From: Spiroplasma ixodetis
GTDB taxonomy: Bacteria > Bacillota_I > Bacilli_A > Mycoplasmatales > VBWQ01
DNA length: 64,000 bases
NCBI RefSeq assembly: GCF_027923845.1
Contig: NZ_AP026933.1
Coordinates: forward strand, 2,038,040 to 2,102,039
Direction of reading: 5' to 3'
In this document: positions 31,367 through 42,301 of the stretch, piece by piece
How positions within the stretch are numbered: the stretch's first letter is position 1
Layout of the letters: every line of letters begins with the position of its first letter
Position numbers and translations under genes: made by a program
Notes under the pieces: model-generated
What the model saw: the letters and a program-made list of their open reading frames with translations, nothing else
Databases searched by the model: none
Told to the model about the DNA's origin: nothing

Positions 31367-32053
31367 ATGAATGTATTGTTATTGAATATAATTGGTGGAG
31401 TGTTAATTTTAATTACTTTTTTATTAATCACAGTTTTTGATTATAAAGATAATAAAAAAAAGATAAAGCAAATAAAATTTATTTGCTTAAGTGGAATAAT
31501 GTTAGCATTAGCTGTTTCTTTAAATACAACAGGTGCTTTAATGTTAAAAAGTTTACCATTTTCTAAATATTTTGAAATTAAATTGGGTAATTTTATATTA
31601 GTTTTAATAGGTTTCTTTTGTGGTGGAATATTAGGTTTTCTTAGTGGTATTGCCAGTGATTTTTTAGGTTTATTATTTAGTACTGGTGGTGCATCACCAT
31701 GTTTATTTTTTACTTTTACTAGTATTTTATGATGTATATTACCTTACTATTTAGTATTAAATTTTAGTAAAATTTATTATAGTAAAAAGACATTTTATTG
31801 ATATTTGCCAATTGCTTATGCTATTACTTCATTAATTATTACTGGTATTGATCCTATTGCATTAAAAATATTATTTCCTGGATTACCACCTTTATGATTA
31901 ATGTATTTTCCATTAAGAGTTATAAAATATCCTATTGATTTAACGGTTAATGTTTTTTTAATTGTTACTTGTTATTCTGCATTAAAGAAAACTTTAAATT
32001 TAGAAAATCAATTTAAAAAATATTATTTCGCTACAGATCCGCAATCTTTATAA
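31367..32053 (+). CDS. ECF transporter S component, second copy (FolT-like)
   Basis: 228 residues, about six membrane helices. It has a long N-terminal helix, a basic loop DNKKKIKQIKFICLSGIMLA, LALAVSLNTTGALMLKSLPF and KLGNFILVLIGFFCGGILGF. The FGxxxGAxxGxxSDxLG-type helix pair is seen as CGGILGFLSGIASDFLGLLF. It is smaller than the first S component and not a recent duplicate of it. The start codon directly abuts the folC stop. The end of the gene overlaps a promoter-like sequence (32031-32059). Confidence 0.82.
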
Positions 32054-32059
32054 TATAAT
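32031..32059 (+). promoter_or_regulatory. Promoter-like sequence, similar to the cysS promoter
   Basis: CTACAG, 17 bases, TATAAT, then AGAGTA, spanning the end of the S-component gene. The cysS promoter (34770-34798) has the same layout and surrounding bases (TTACAGAT...TATAATAGAGTA). Nothing obvious is now transcribed from here; IS30 follows. Confidence 0.5.
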
Positions 32060-33076
32060 AGAGTACCTGAAGAATAAACCAAAAAATAATTATTTAATTA
32101 AAATTTCTGATATTTTTTGTAACATTTTTAAATTTATCTCTTTATTGAGAATATATTAAATTAATAGTAATTTTTTAATATTACTATTTTAATTTTAATA
32201 GCATGTTTATTTTTATTGATATAGAAATCATGTAAAATGATTGTATTAAAATGCAAAATTGTAAAGGTAAGTGCAACTAAATTATTTTTCTATTCAAATA
32301 TTCGATTGGTGAAAGATAATTTAGTATTTTTCTGGGTCTTTGGTTTAAAGACAATATAAATTTATGAACTTCATTTTTATTAGTTTTTGAAAAAATAAAT
32401 TTTTTAGGAAATTTTTCTCTAATTAAACCATTAGTATTTTCATTAGTACCTCTTTGTCAAGGTGAATATGGATTTGCAAAATAAATTTTCACATCTAACT
32501 TTTTTTCAAGTTGTTGTCAATTTGCAAATTCTTTACCACGATCAAAAGTAATAGTTTTAACAATATTTTTAGGAAGAATTGATAAATAATGAATGATATT
32601 TTTATTAATAACTTTAGTAGTTTTGTTTTTAACTAACATTGCTAAAGTAAATCGTGATACTCTTTCAACTAAAGTTATTAAACATGATTTACTTTTACCT
32701 CTTGATGATACTATAGTATCTCCTTCTCAATGACCAAGAGTTATGCGATCATTAACATTATTATCTCGTTCTTTAATTGATTTACCATTAAATTTACCAC
32801 GATTTTCTTGAGATCTTCGTTTTTTACCTTTTCTTCTTAAATTTTTACTAGTAACTTTATCAAATAATCCAGAATAAATTCAATTGTAAATTGTTTTAAA
32901 GCTGATAGCTCATTGTTTATGAAAATTTTTAATTCTGCCATAAATTTGTTCAGGTGATCAGCCCAATAATAGTTTTTGTTGTATATATTTGACTAAATCT
33001 TTATATTTAAACTTATGAAAAATAATATGTGATTTTTTTCTATTTACAGCTTTATTTTGTGCAATTAATGAAAAAT

Positions 33077-34017
33077 CGAACTTCTCCCCACATGTACTTG
33101 TGGAGGAAACAATGAAATTGAATGAGTTCAATAATACTTTTCAAACTGAAAAACAATGTCTTGCATATATAGCAAGTTTGAAACAAATCAAATGTAGTAG
33201 GTGTTCTAGTTTTAATTTGAATACTTCTAATTTAAGAAGAATGAGATGTTTGAAATGTCATCAAACATTCAGTATTCTCACGGGCACTATATTTTCAAAG
33301 TCACAAACACCTTTAATATCTTGGTTTTATCTCATTTTTAGATGAATAAACACCAAACATGGAATTCCATCAACTGATGTTGCAAAAGAATTGGGAGTGA
33401 CCTTGAAAACAGCTTGAAGAATGGGTCATAAAATCCGAAGTGCCATTGCTAAACAAAAACCTCAATTCATTGTTGAAGGCATAGTGCAAATGGATGAAAT
33501 GTATCTTTCACATATGGGGTTTAAAAAACAAGGAAGATCCTTGTTGAATAAAACCTTGATTGTTGGTATTTATGAAAAAACAACCAACAATCTGATTGTG
33601 AAAGTATTGAAAAACGCAAACAGTAAAAATCTTTTGCAGTTTGCAATAAACCACATTTCTTCAAAGTGTGTTGTACATACTGATTTTTGAAAAGGATATC
33701 GCGATTTGAAATCGGTTTTCACTAAGCATGAAACAGTTAACCATCAAGATGGCTATGTTTCAAAAACTGGTGTAAATACCAACCAAATTGAGTCAGTATG
33801 AAAACATATACGAAGAACATTTAAAACACATATCAAAGTTGCAAAACATCATATTCATTTATATGCAAAAGAAGCTGCATATAAATTCAATAACATACCT
33901 AGTTTTGAAACTGTAATGCTATGTTTTATTTAAAAATGTGGGGAGAAGTTCGTAGATAGGCTTTTCTCAGCATTTATGTGATAAGATTTAAAAATAGTAC
34001 ATAAAGGGAGAAAAGCC
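33077..34017 (+). mobile_element. IS1595-family element, type B, copy 3
   Basis: 941 bp flanked by TGAAAAAT at 33069-33076 and 34018-34025. Confidence 0.95.
33112..33933 (+). CDS. IS1595-family transposase, type B
   Basis: Intact frame, essentially identical in protein to the copy at 16005. Confidence 0.92.
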
Positions 34018-34279
34018 TGAAAAATAATGATCATTATCTTTATTTCTATTAACTTCTCGAATAATAGTACTAATACTTCGATTAAGATTTTTAGCTATTT
34101 CACTAATTTTAACTTTAAATTTCAATTGATTCTCAATATAAATTCTTTCATCTATCCCAATATGTTTATAACTCATATAAAAACTCCTTACTTTTTCTAA
34201 ACTAAATTTAGCATTATGAAATTTTTATATGAGAATTTTTTGCAATTTTATTTACTTGCACTTACAAGTATAATTCAGC

Positions 34280-34656
34280 GTGCAGTTTGGGGTTTAACAA
34301 ATATTAATGGTGTACTTTATGTGGGAACATCAATTGCTAATAAAAAGGGAAATTTATATAAAATAAATACTAATGATATTAATGCTAAGATTGAGCCAGT
34401 ATCTGGTTGAAAAGATACTAATGGTGAAGTTTCAAGTTTAACAAATGTTGATAGTACACTTTATGTAGGAATAACAAATAATAATGGTGAAGGAAAAATA
34501 TATAAAAGTAAAGCTGATAAAAGTTTTGGATTGATGCTTGATTGAGAGAATACTAATGGTGCAGTTTGAAGTTTAACAAATATTAATGATACTATTTATA
34601 TAGGAACAATAACTTCTGCTAATAAAGGAAATTTATATATAACTGAAAAAAAATAA
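34280..34656 (+). pseudogene. 3' fragment of a beta-propeller-like secreted protein
   Basis: The frame from 34282 reads AVWGLTNINGVLYVGTSIAN and carries three similar units of the form SLTNxxxTLYVGT, ending in a Lys-rich tail before the TAA. The units resemble the NVDGTIYAGT repeats of the gene at 60288-61259. The 5' part, including signal peptide, is missing because IS30 copy 3 abuts it. It is not expressed from its own start. Confidence 0.6.
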
Positions 34657-34726
34657 AAACATAAAAATGATATCTATCAAAAATTATGAAATTTCAAATA
34701 ATTAATACTTTTTTAATTATTAATGA

Positions 34727-34750
34727 TTCTCTTTGTTAAAGAGAGTTTTA
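34727..34750 (+). terminator. Terminator after the fragment
   Basis: CTCTTT / AAAGAG stem with loop GTT followed by TTTT, about 70 bases after the fragment's stop. Confidence 0.55.
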
Positions 34751-34769
34751 AATTTAAAAAATTATTTTG

Positions 34770-34798
34770 TTACAGATTGATATTCTTTACAGTATAAT
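34770..34798 (+). promoter_or_regulatory. Promoter of cysS-rlmB
   Basis: TTACAG, 17 bases, TATAAT; cysS starts about 43 bases downstream. The leader is too short for a T-box riboswitch. Confidence 0.75.
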
Positions 34799-34840
34799 AG
34801 AGTATATGAAAACTAAACTTTATTAAGAAGGGTTAATTAA

Positions 34841-36172
34841 ATGATTAAAATTTATGATAGTTTTTCACAAAGATTGCAACCGCTTGCCCCTAATAAAAAG
34901 CAAGTTAATATGTATTTATGTGGTCCTACTGTTTATAACTATATTCATGTTGGCAATATTCGTGGTGTACTTGTTTTTGATGTTTTACATCGTTTGTTAA
35001 TTGATCAAAATTATAAAATAAATTATGTTCATAATATTACTGATATTGATGATAAAATTATTAAGAAAGCTGCGGATTTAAAAATAACAGAACAACAAGT
35101 TACTGAAAAATATACGTTAGCATATTATGAAGACTTAGAAAAATTAAATATTATTTCTCCTACAAAATTACCAAAAGTAAGTGAATATATTTCAAAGATT
35201 ATTGAATTTATTAATAAATTAATTATTAAAGATTATGCATATTTTACTGCTGGTGATGTTTATTTTAAAGTTAATAAGTTAAAAGATTATGGAAGTTTGG
35301 CACATAAAAATATTGAAGATTTAATTCCAAATTTTAGAATTAAAAATTTAGTTGCTAAAGAAAATAATCTAGATTTTGCTTTGTGAAAATCAACAACAAT
35401 AGGTATTAGTTGAAATAGTCCATGAGGAAAAGGAAGACCTGGTTGACATACTGAGTGTGCTTGTTTTGTTGAGGCTTTATTTAATGGTCAAACTATTGAT
35501 TTACATGGTGGTGGTGTTGATTTAAAATTTCCTCATCATGAAAATGAACGAGCTCAATTTGTTGCAGTTAATAATAAAAAAATGTCAAATATTTGATGAC
35601 ATAATGGTCATGTTAATATTGCTAATGAAAAAATGTCAAAATCTTTAAATAATTTTATTTTGGTTAAAGAATTTTGTCAGCAATATCATCCAAATGTATT
35701 GCGATATTTAATATTAAATCGTGATCATCAACAACCAATTGATTTTAATAAGGAAACAATTGAAAATGGATTAGTGTCAACAAAAAAATATGAAAATGTT
35801 TTAAAACAATGAACATATCAAATATTTATTAACAATATATTATGTAATAATAATCATCATTCAATTTATTATCAACAAATTATTAAAAATTTATCAAATA
35901 ATATTGATACAACCAATACTATTACTTTAATTGAAAATATGATTAAAAAATTAAATGAAGCACTTATTAAAAAAAATTTTAATGAAGAATTTCAAGAAAT
36001 TTTTTATACTTTTACCTTTGCTTTAAAAATATTAGGATTTGATTTTAAAGTTGGTAATTATTCTGAAAAAATTAAAAATAAAATTAAAATATGAGAACAA
36101 CTAAAAAAGGAAAAACAATACCAAGAAGCTGATAAAATTCGTCAAGAATTAAAAGATTTGAATATTATTTAA
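34841..36172 (+). CDS. cysS: Cysteinyl-tRNA synthetase
   Basis: 443 residues. It charges tRNA-Cys with cysteine using ATP. Class I signatures are present: zinc-binding [16 protein letters not shown] with the HIGH-equivalent HVGN (about 27-42), ITDIDDKII, and GRPGWHTECACF with the second Cys/His metal ligands. [19 protein letters not shown] and the KMSKS loop [10 protein letters not shown] follow. The C-terminal anticodon-binding part is short, as in other mollicutes. AAGGGTTA precedes the ATG. rlmB follows after 12 bases; cysS-rlmB linkage is common in Firmicutes and supports one operon. Confidence 0.97.
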
Positions 36173-36184
36173 AGGAGCAAAATT

Positions 36185-36925
36185 ATGGCATTACAATATA
36201 TTTATGGTTATCACCCTATTATTGCTGCATTATCAACATCGTCATTAATAAAAATTAAAAAAGTTTTTTTAGTTCAAGATAAGTACCAAGAATTGAAAAA
36301 AGATTTAAAAAGTGTAAATATTCCTTATGAAATTATTAGTTTACAAGCAATGAATAATTTATTAGGTACTACTAAACATCAAAATATTGCTGCTAATGTT
36401 AAAGACTATCAATATTTTTCTTTTGATGAATTAATTAATATTGATTCAACATCTAAATTTTTAAGAATTTTAATTTTAGATCGTATTTCTGATCCACATA
36501 ATTTTGGTTCAATGTTAAGAATTGCAGCGGGTAATGACTTTGATGGTGTAATTGTTTTAAATCGTAATCAATCTGAAATAAATGGTGCAGTTGTAAAGGC
36601 TGCAGCTGGTGCTCTAAGTATTATTCCAGTTTGTCAAGTTAATAATTTAACTTCTGCAATTAATAATTTACAAGAAAAATATAAATTTTGAATTTTGGCT
36701 GCTGCTAAAACAGCAAAAGCAATTGATTATTTTACTATTGATTGTAGTAGCAACTTAGCATTAATTATTGGTAATGAAGGTGAAGGGATAAGTCCAAAGT
36801 TATTAAAACATACCGATTATATTGTTCAAATACCAATAAGTCTAAAAATAGAATCATTTAATGCTAGCGTTGCTTGTGGTATTATTGCAAACTATATTTA
36901 CGTTGAAACGTTAAAATTATCGTAA
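36185..36925 (+). CDS. rlmB: 23S rRNA (guanosine-2'-O-)-methyltransferase RlmB (TrmH family)
   Basis: 246 residues. It methylates the ribose of G2251-equivalent in 23S rRNA. The N-terminal L30e-like substrate-binding domain starts YIYGYHPIIAAL. The SPOUT domain carries motif 1 LDRISDPHNFGSMLRIA, motif 2 IIGNEGEGIS and motif 3 IPISLKIESFNASVACGI; the last is a looser form of the usual SLNVSVA. One internal UGA (Trp, 36689) interrupts it in the standard code. AAAGGAGC precedes the start. Confidence 0.93.
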
Positions 36926-37206
36926 ATTTTAAGAACTTATATTTTTTTAAAAAGATACTTTTATATTTTAGGTGTAAATGTTTTTTCTTTATTTATTAGA
37001 TTTGGTTCTGAAAATTTTCATTTTTTTTCTTTTAAATTTTTGCATATATTTATTTGATCAATTAAATGGTTTTCTAATTCTTTACAATTGTTTTTAATAT
37101 TTGTATAGTCAGAATTTATCTTATTTATTTTATTATTAACACATTTGTTTTTATCTTTAATTCAAAAAGTAAAAAATTTAATAAAAAAATTTTTATATTT
37201 ATTTAT

Positions 37207-38147
37207 GGCTTTTCTCCCTTTATGTACTATTTTTAAATCTTATCACATAAATGCTGAGAAAAGCCTATCTACGAACTTCTCCCCACATTTTTAAATAAAA
37301 CATAGCATTACAGTTTCAAAACTAGGTATGTTATTGAATTTATATGCAGCTTCTTTTGCATATAAATGAATATGATGTTTTGCAACTTTGATATGTGTTT
37401 TAAATGTTCTTCGTATATGTTTTCATACTGACTCAATTTGGTTGGTATTTACACCAGTTTTTGAAACATAGCCATCTTGATGGTTAACTGTTTCATGCTT
37501 AGTGAAAACCGATTTCAAATCGCGATATCCTTTTCAAAAATCAGTATGTACAACACACTTTGAAGAAATGTGGTTTATTGCAAACTGCAAAAGATTTTTA
37601 CTGTTTGCGTTTTTCAATACTTTCACAATCAGATTGTTGGTTGTTTTTTCATAAATACCAACAATCAAGGTTTTATTCAACAAGGATCTTCCTTGTTTTT
37701 TAAACCCCATATGTGAAAGATACATTTCATCCATTTGCACTATGCCTTCAACAATGAATTGAGGTTTTTGTTTAGCAATGGCACTTCGGATTTTATGACC
37801 CATTCTTCAAGCTGTTTTCAAGGTCACTCCCAATTCTTTTGCAACATCAGTTGATGGAATTCCATGTTTGGTGTTTATTCATCTAAAAATGAGATAAAAC
37901 CAAGATGTTAAAGATGTTTGTGACTTTGAAAATATAGTGCCCGTGAGAATGCTAAATGTTTGATTACATTTTAAACATCTCATTCTTCTTAAATTAGAAG
38001 TATTCAAATTAAAACTAGAACACCTACTACATTTGATTTGTTTCAAACTTGCTATATATGCAAGACATTGTTTTTCAGTTTGAAAAGTATTATTGAACTC
38101 ATTCAATTTCATTGTTTCCTCCACAAGTACATGTGGGGAGAAGTTCG
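37207..38147 (-). mobile_element. IS1595-family element, type B with type A patches
   Basis: 941 bp flanked by TTATTTAT at 37199-37206 and 38148-38155. Two short tracts around 37900-37980 match type A instead of B. Confidence 0.95.
37291..38112 (-). CDS. IS1595-family transposase, A/B mosaic
   Basis: Intact frame. Residues at the zinc ribbon (CLKCNQTF) and SKSQTSLTSW are type A, while the flanking MEETMKLNEF and GHKIRSAIAKQ parts are type B. Confidence 0.92.
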
Positions 38148-39488
38148 TTATTTATTTTACTTTTTTCTAATTGTTCTATTTTTGTTGTTATTTTCTTTTC
38201 TAACATTTCTTCCAAAGCTCAAATTTTTGATCTTAGTTCTAAAATATTTGAAGAAAGTAATATTATTTTGGGAGTGTTATTATTTTCATTAGTTAATTTT
38301 TCTAATTCTTTATCTTTTTCTTCACTTAATTTTTTTAATTTTGATAATATTTTTTGTTCATTGTAGAAGAAAAAAAACTCGTTATTTTCAATATCTGTAC
38401 TGTTATTACTTGGATAATGATTTTTTCTACGTTTAAATAAGTTTTATAAATATTATATATTATTATAAAATTTATTTGTTAAAGTAACTATTAACATAAA
38501 GTTGATAATAACATAAGTAGTTTATTATTCTTTAAATTAATCAAATATGTAATGTCAAAAAATTACAAAAATAATTATTTTTATGATAGTTTTTTAAAAA
38601 ATAAGTGATTTTTATTTTTTGAAAGGAAAATGTGAATAGTATGCAACTAGTAAATGAACTGTTAATTGAAACAGTTGAAGTTGGTGATTTGGAAGCACTT
38701 AAAGTTTTATTGGAAAATGGTGCTGATGTTAATTATGAAGATCAAGATGGTAATACGTCTTTAATGTTAGCTGCTGAAAGTGGTTTTTTTGGAGGTAGTT
38801 AAAGTTTTACTGGAAAATGGTGCTGCTGTTAATTATGAAAATAGATATGGTAGTGCCTCTTTAATGTTTGCTGCTGAATATGGTCATTTGGAGGTAGTTA
38901 AGGTTTTATTGGCAATTGCTGCTGCTGTTAATTATGAAAGTCAAAAATATGGCAATAGACCTTTAATGTTAGCTACTAGAAGGGGTAATTTTGAGATAGT
39001 TAAGCATTTAATAGATAACGGTGCTGATATTAGTTATAAAGATTGTGATGGTAATACGCCTTTAATGTTTGCTGCTGAAAATGGAAGAATTGAAATTTTT
39101 AATATTTTATTATTATACAAAGCTCATGTTTATCATAAAAATCAAGGTGGTTTTACTGCTTTAACTTGCTCTATTAAAAATAAAAATTTAATAATAAAAA
39201 CATTTAAAGAATTTCTAAAATTTAAAAATGAAATAATGATTTTTAAAGGAAATTGTTATGAAAAAATAATCTATATTATAAAGGGAGATGATGATAATTG
39301 ATTAGAAAAAGAAGAATCAGTAATAGAGTCATTAGAATATTTGCAAAATGAAATTAAAAAATTAAATGAAAAAAATAATTCAAATATTGAAATTTTTTGA
39401 CAAAAAGAAGTTATTAATAGTTTAGTATTTGATGAACTAAATTATTCATTACTACATATAGCGGTAATAAATGATTGATAAAAATTAG

Positions 39489-40427
39489 CGGACTTCTCCC
39501 CACATGTACTTGTGGAGGGAATAATGAAACTGAATAAATTCAACAATGCTTTTCAAACTGAACAGCAATGTCTTGCATATATAGCAAATTTGAAAGAAAA
39601 CAAATGTATTAGGTGTTTTAATTTTAATTTGAATACTTCTGATTTAAAAAGAATGAGATGTTTAAAATGTAATCAAACATTTAGCATTCTCACAGGCACC
39701 ATATTTTCAAGGTCACAAACATCTTTAACATCTTGGTTTTATCTTATCTTTAGATGAATAAACACCAAACATGGAATTCCATCAACAGATATTGCAAAAG
39801 AATTGGGAGTGACTTTGAAAACTGCTTGAAGAATGACTCATAAAATCAGAACACGTATTGCAAAACAAAAACCTCAATTTATTGTTGAAGGTACAGTGCA
39901 AATTGATGAAATGTATCTTTCACATATGGGTTTTAAAAAACAAGGAAGATCCTTGGTGAATAAAACCTTGATTGTTGGCATTTATCAAAAAACAACCAAT
40001 AATTTAATTGTGAAAGTATTGAAAAACGCAAAGAGTAAAAATCTTTTGCAGTTTGCAAAAAACCACATTTCTTCAAAATGTCTTGTATATACTGATTCTT
40101 GAAAAGGATATTGCGATTTTAAATCAGTTTTCACTAAGCATGAAACAGTTAACCATCAAGATGGCTATGTTTCAAAAATTGGTGTAAATACCAACCAAAT
40201 TGAATCAGTTTGAAAACATATAAGAAGAACATTTAAAACACATATCAAAGTTGCAAAACATCATGTTCATTTATATGCTAAAGAAGCTGCATATAAATTC
40301 AACAAGATACCTAGTTTTGAAACTGTAATTCTATGTTTGATTTAAAAATGTGGGGAGAAGTCCGTAGATAGGCTTTTCTCAGCATTTATGTGATAAAATT
40401 AAAATAGTACATAAAGGGAGAAAAGCC
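39489..40427 (+). mobile_element. IS1595-family element, type A, copy 6
   Basis: 939 bp flanked by AAAATTAG at 39481-39488 and 40428-40435, in the ankyrin gene. Confidence 0.95.
39524..40345 (+). CDS. IS1595-family transposase, type A
   Basis: Intact frame with Lys for Glu at residue 5 (MKLNKF) and CFNFN. Ends TVILCLI. Confidence 0.92.
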
Positions 40428-40904
40428 AAAATTAGTAACTTATTTAATTAATAAATGACCAATTGATGTTGATTATAAAGATAACTCAGGAAATTCAGCA
40501 TGAAATCACGCTTGTTTACTATTACAAAAAGAAATTGCTTTGACAATTAAAAATCATGATCAGTTAACTATTGAAAATAAAATGTTTTTAAAAGATTTTT
40601 TTAGTTTATCATCAAATTGAAATCAAAATCAAGAACAGGAAATTGACAAAGTGGCTAATGAAACTAGAAGAGAAATATTTAAGTACTACATACCACAAAC
40701 AGAAGTAGAAATCTTTAAAGATAAGATAAATTTGTTAGATTCATCATCAATAGTGAGTCAAACAACTATTAAACGTGATTATGAATCAAATATGTAATAT
40801 TAAGAATTTCAAAATTAAATACTAATACATCATAACTTTAAATAATTAGTTGATTAGTAATTCATAATTAGTTTGTTATTTGAAATATTTAGGAGGATTT
40901 AATT

Positions 40905-41385
40905 ATGAATGATAATGAATTGATTTATTTGTATTGTATTGAAAACAATGAATTTGCTTTTAATTTTTTATATAAAAAATATGAATTGAAAAATGATTTT
41001 TTTTACGAAATATTATTAAAAAGTTTTTTGCTATTCCTTTGGAAACAAATGATTTAAAATCAACTTTTTATTTTATTTTTTTAAAGGCAATTTTTAAATT
41101 TCAAGAAAGAAAAAACAAGTCATTTCAAAATTTTTTATATTATGAAGTAAAATGAGGAGTATTTACTTATGTTAAAAGTTTTTTAAATAATAATCATAAA
41201 ATTATTAATTGTGCCTTAAAATATAATGATTATTTATATCAAAAAAATGATTATGAATATACTTCATTTTTGGAAGAAGTTATTATTATTACAAATTTTA
41301 CTACTAATGAAAATGAAGTTTTAAAATTAAAGCGAAGAGGATATAATGTTCATCAAATTATGAAAAAATTAAATTTAAGCTATAA
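40905..41385 (+). pseudogene. RNA polymerase sigma-factor-like protein, truncated
   Basis: AGGAGG lies 9 bases before ATG 40905. The sequence begins MNDNELIYLYCIENNEFAFN, like the region-2 start of small sigma-70 family proteins. It shifts frame at the T run near 41027 and continues FLKAIFKFQERKNKSFQNFL. A candidate C-terminal helix-turn-helix (LKRRGYNVHQIMKKLNLSYK) follows, where the IS5 at 41386 cuts it. The assignment rests on overall pattern, not on a strict motif, so it is tentative. It may have been part of the adjacent virus-like region or a host gene. Confidence 0.45.
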
Positions 41386-42248
41386 GAACCTGTTTAGAAT
41401 CTTTTAGAAAATAAGGTAAAATTACTATATATTTTAAAATAAGAGGTATATATGCATAAAAATTATCCAAGTCATGTTACTAAAGAACAATTTGAGAACA
41501 TAAAATCAACTTTAGAAAACAGCAAAAAGAAAACAAAACCAAGAAATTTAGATTTATATGAAGTGTTTTGTGCAGTTTTATATGTATTAAAAAGTGGTTG
41601 TCAATGAAGAATGTTACCAAAAAATTTTCCAAAATGACAAACTGTATATTATTATTTCCAAATTTGAAGTAAAAACAATGATAAAGAACCTAGTGTATTG
41701 CAATTAATTTTAAAAAAATTAGTTAAAAAGATTCGTATTAAGAATCATCGAAAAGAAAAAACTAGTTTTTGTATAATTGATTCGCAAAGTGTTAAAAATA
41801 CAGATACTACTGAAAATAAAGGTTATGATGCTGGTAAAAAGATTTCAGGAATAAAACGTCATATTGCAGTTGATACGCAAGGTTTACCACATGCAATTTA
41901 CATAACTACAGCAGAAAAAACAGATCGTAATAGTGCTATCATAATGATTAAAAATGAAAAAGAAAATCTTTCTACAGTTCAAAAAATAATAGTAGATGCT
42001 GGCTATACTGGTGAAAAATTTGCTTCTGCAATCAAAACAATCATAAATGCAAATGTTGAAGTTGTAAAACGTAATGAATTACATTCTTTTGTAGTACTAC
42101 CAAAAAGATGAGTTGTAGAACGAAGCTTTGCATGATTAGAAAAATGCAGAAGATTATGAAAAAATTGTGAAAGAAAACTAAATACTAGTTTACAAATGGT
42201 TGTTCTGTCCTTTATTTCAATTTTATTAAAAAGATTCTAAACAGGTTC
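41386..42248 (+). mobile_element. IS5-family element, complete copy
   Basis: 863 bp. The left neighbour is TAA and the right is TTA, so there is no perfect duplication; one side may have changed since insertion. Confidence 0.88.
41452..42240 (+). CDS. IS5-family transposase
   Basis: Intact 262-residue frame, with Asn for Ser in IMIKNEKENL, as in the fragment at the start of the window. Confidence 0.9.
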
Positions 42249-42301
42249 TTATTAAAATATATAAAATTAGTTTTTAAAACTAGAATGTTGGAGTTTTATA
42301 T

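Larger units (their letters stand above)
32277..34176 (-). pseudogene. IS30-family transposase, split by IS1595
   Basis: Removing IS1595 and one TGAAAAAT restores 951 bp in frame. The insertion follows DNDHYF (about residue 54), just after the helix-turn-helix, so only the DNA-binding domain can still be made from the native start at 34176. Confidence 0.88.
32252..34279 (-). mobile_element. IS30-family element, copy 3, split by IS1595
   Basis: IS30 ends at 32252 (TGCAAAATTGTAAAGG) and about 34279 (AATTCAGC). The flanks share no repeat and the right flank is the inside of a gene, so this copy probably marks a rearrangement. Confidence 0.85.
36961..38423 (-). pseudogene. Coiled-coil protein split by IS1595
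   Basis: Removing IS1595 and one TTATTTAT gives one frame from about 38423 to the TAA at 36961. It reads about 170 residues rich in Lys, Glu, Asn and Leu (NEQKILSKLKKLSEEKDKEL ... KTFTPKI), strongly coiled-coil. There is no ATG/GTG/TTG in a sensible place at the 5' end; upstream in frame is a stop at about 38439. The start is therefore lost or shifted, or a rare codon is used. No family is recognised. rlmB converges on it, 36 bases away. Confidence 0.5.
38632..40797 (+). pseudogene. Ankyrin-repeat protein, broken three ways
   Basis: GTG at 38632 (ribosome site AAAGGAAAA) starts NSMQLVNELLIETVEVGDLE. At least five ankyrin repeats follow, each with the ALKVLLENGADVNYEDQDGN / TSLMLAAE pattern typical of protein-protein interaction modules, often secreted into host cells in insect symbionts. 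Lesions: a T run (seven instead of six) at about 38784-38790, a TAA after VINDW at 39478-39480, and IS1595 at 39489. Without them one frame runs to 40795, with a helical tail ending RDYESNM. No signal peptide is evident. A partial protein from 38813 could still be made if a start were available. Confidence 0.75.

Noticed and set aside
34798..34841. T-box riboswitch ahead of cysS
   Set aside because: The leader is only about 43 bases and has no T-box core or specifier stem.
38038..38366. Two overlapping plus-strand frames beside IS1595-B
   Set aside because: They are antisense to the coiled-coil gene and IS end, and start inside the IS.
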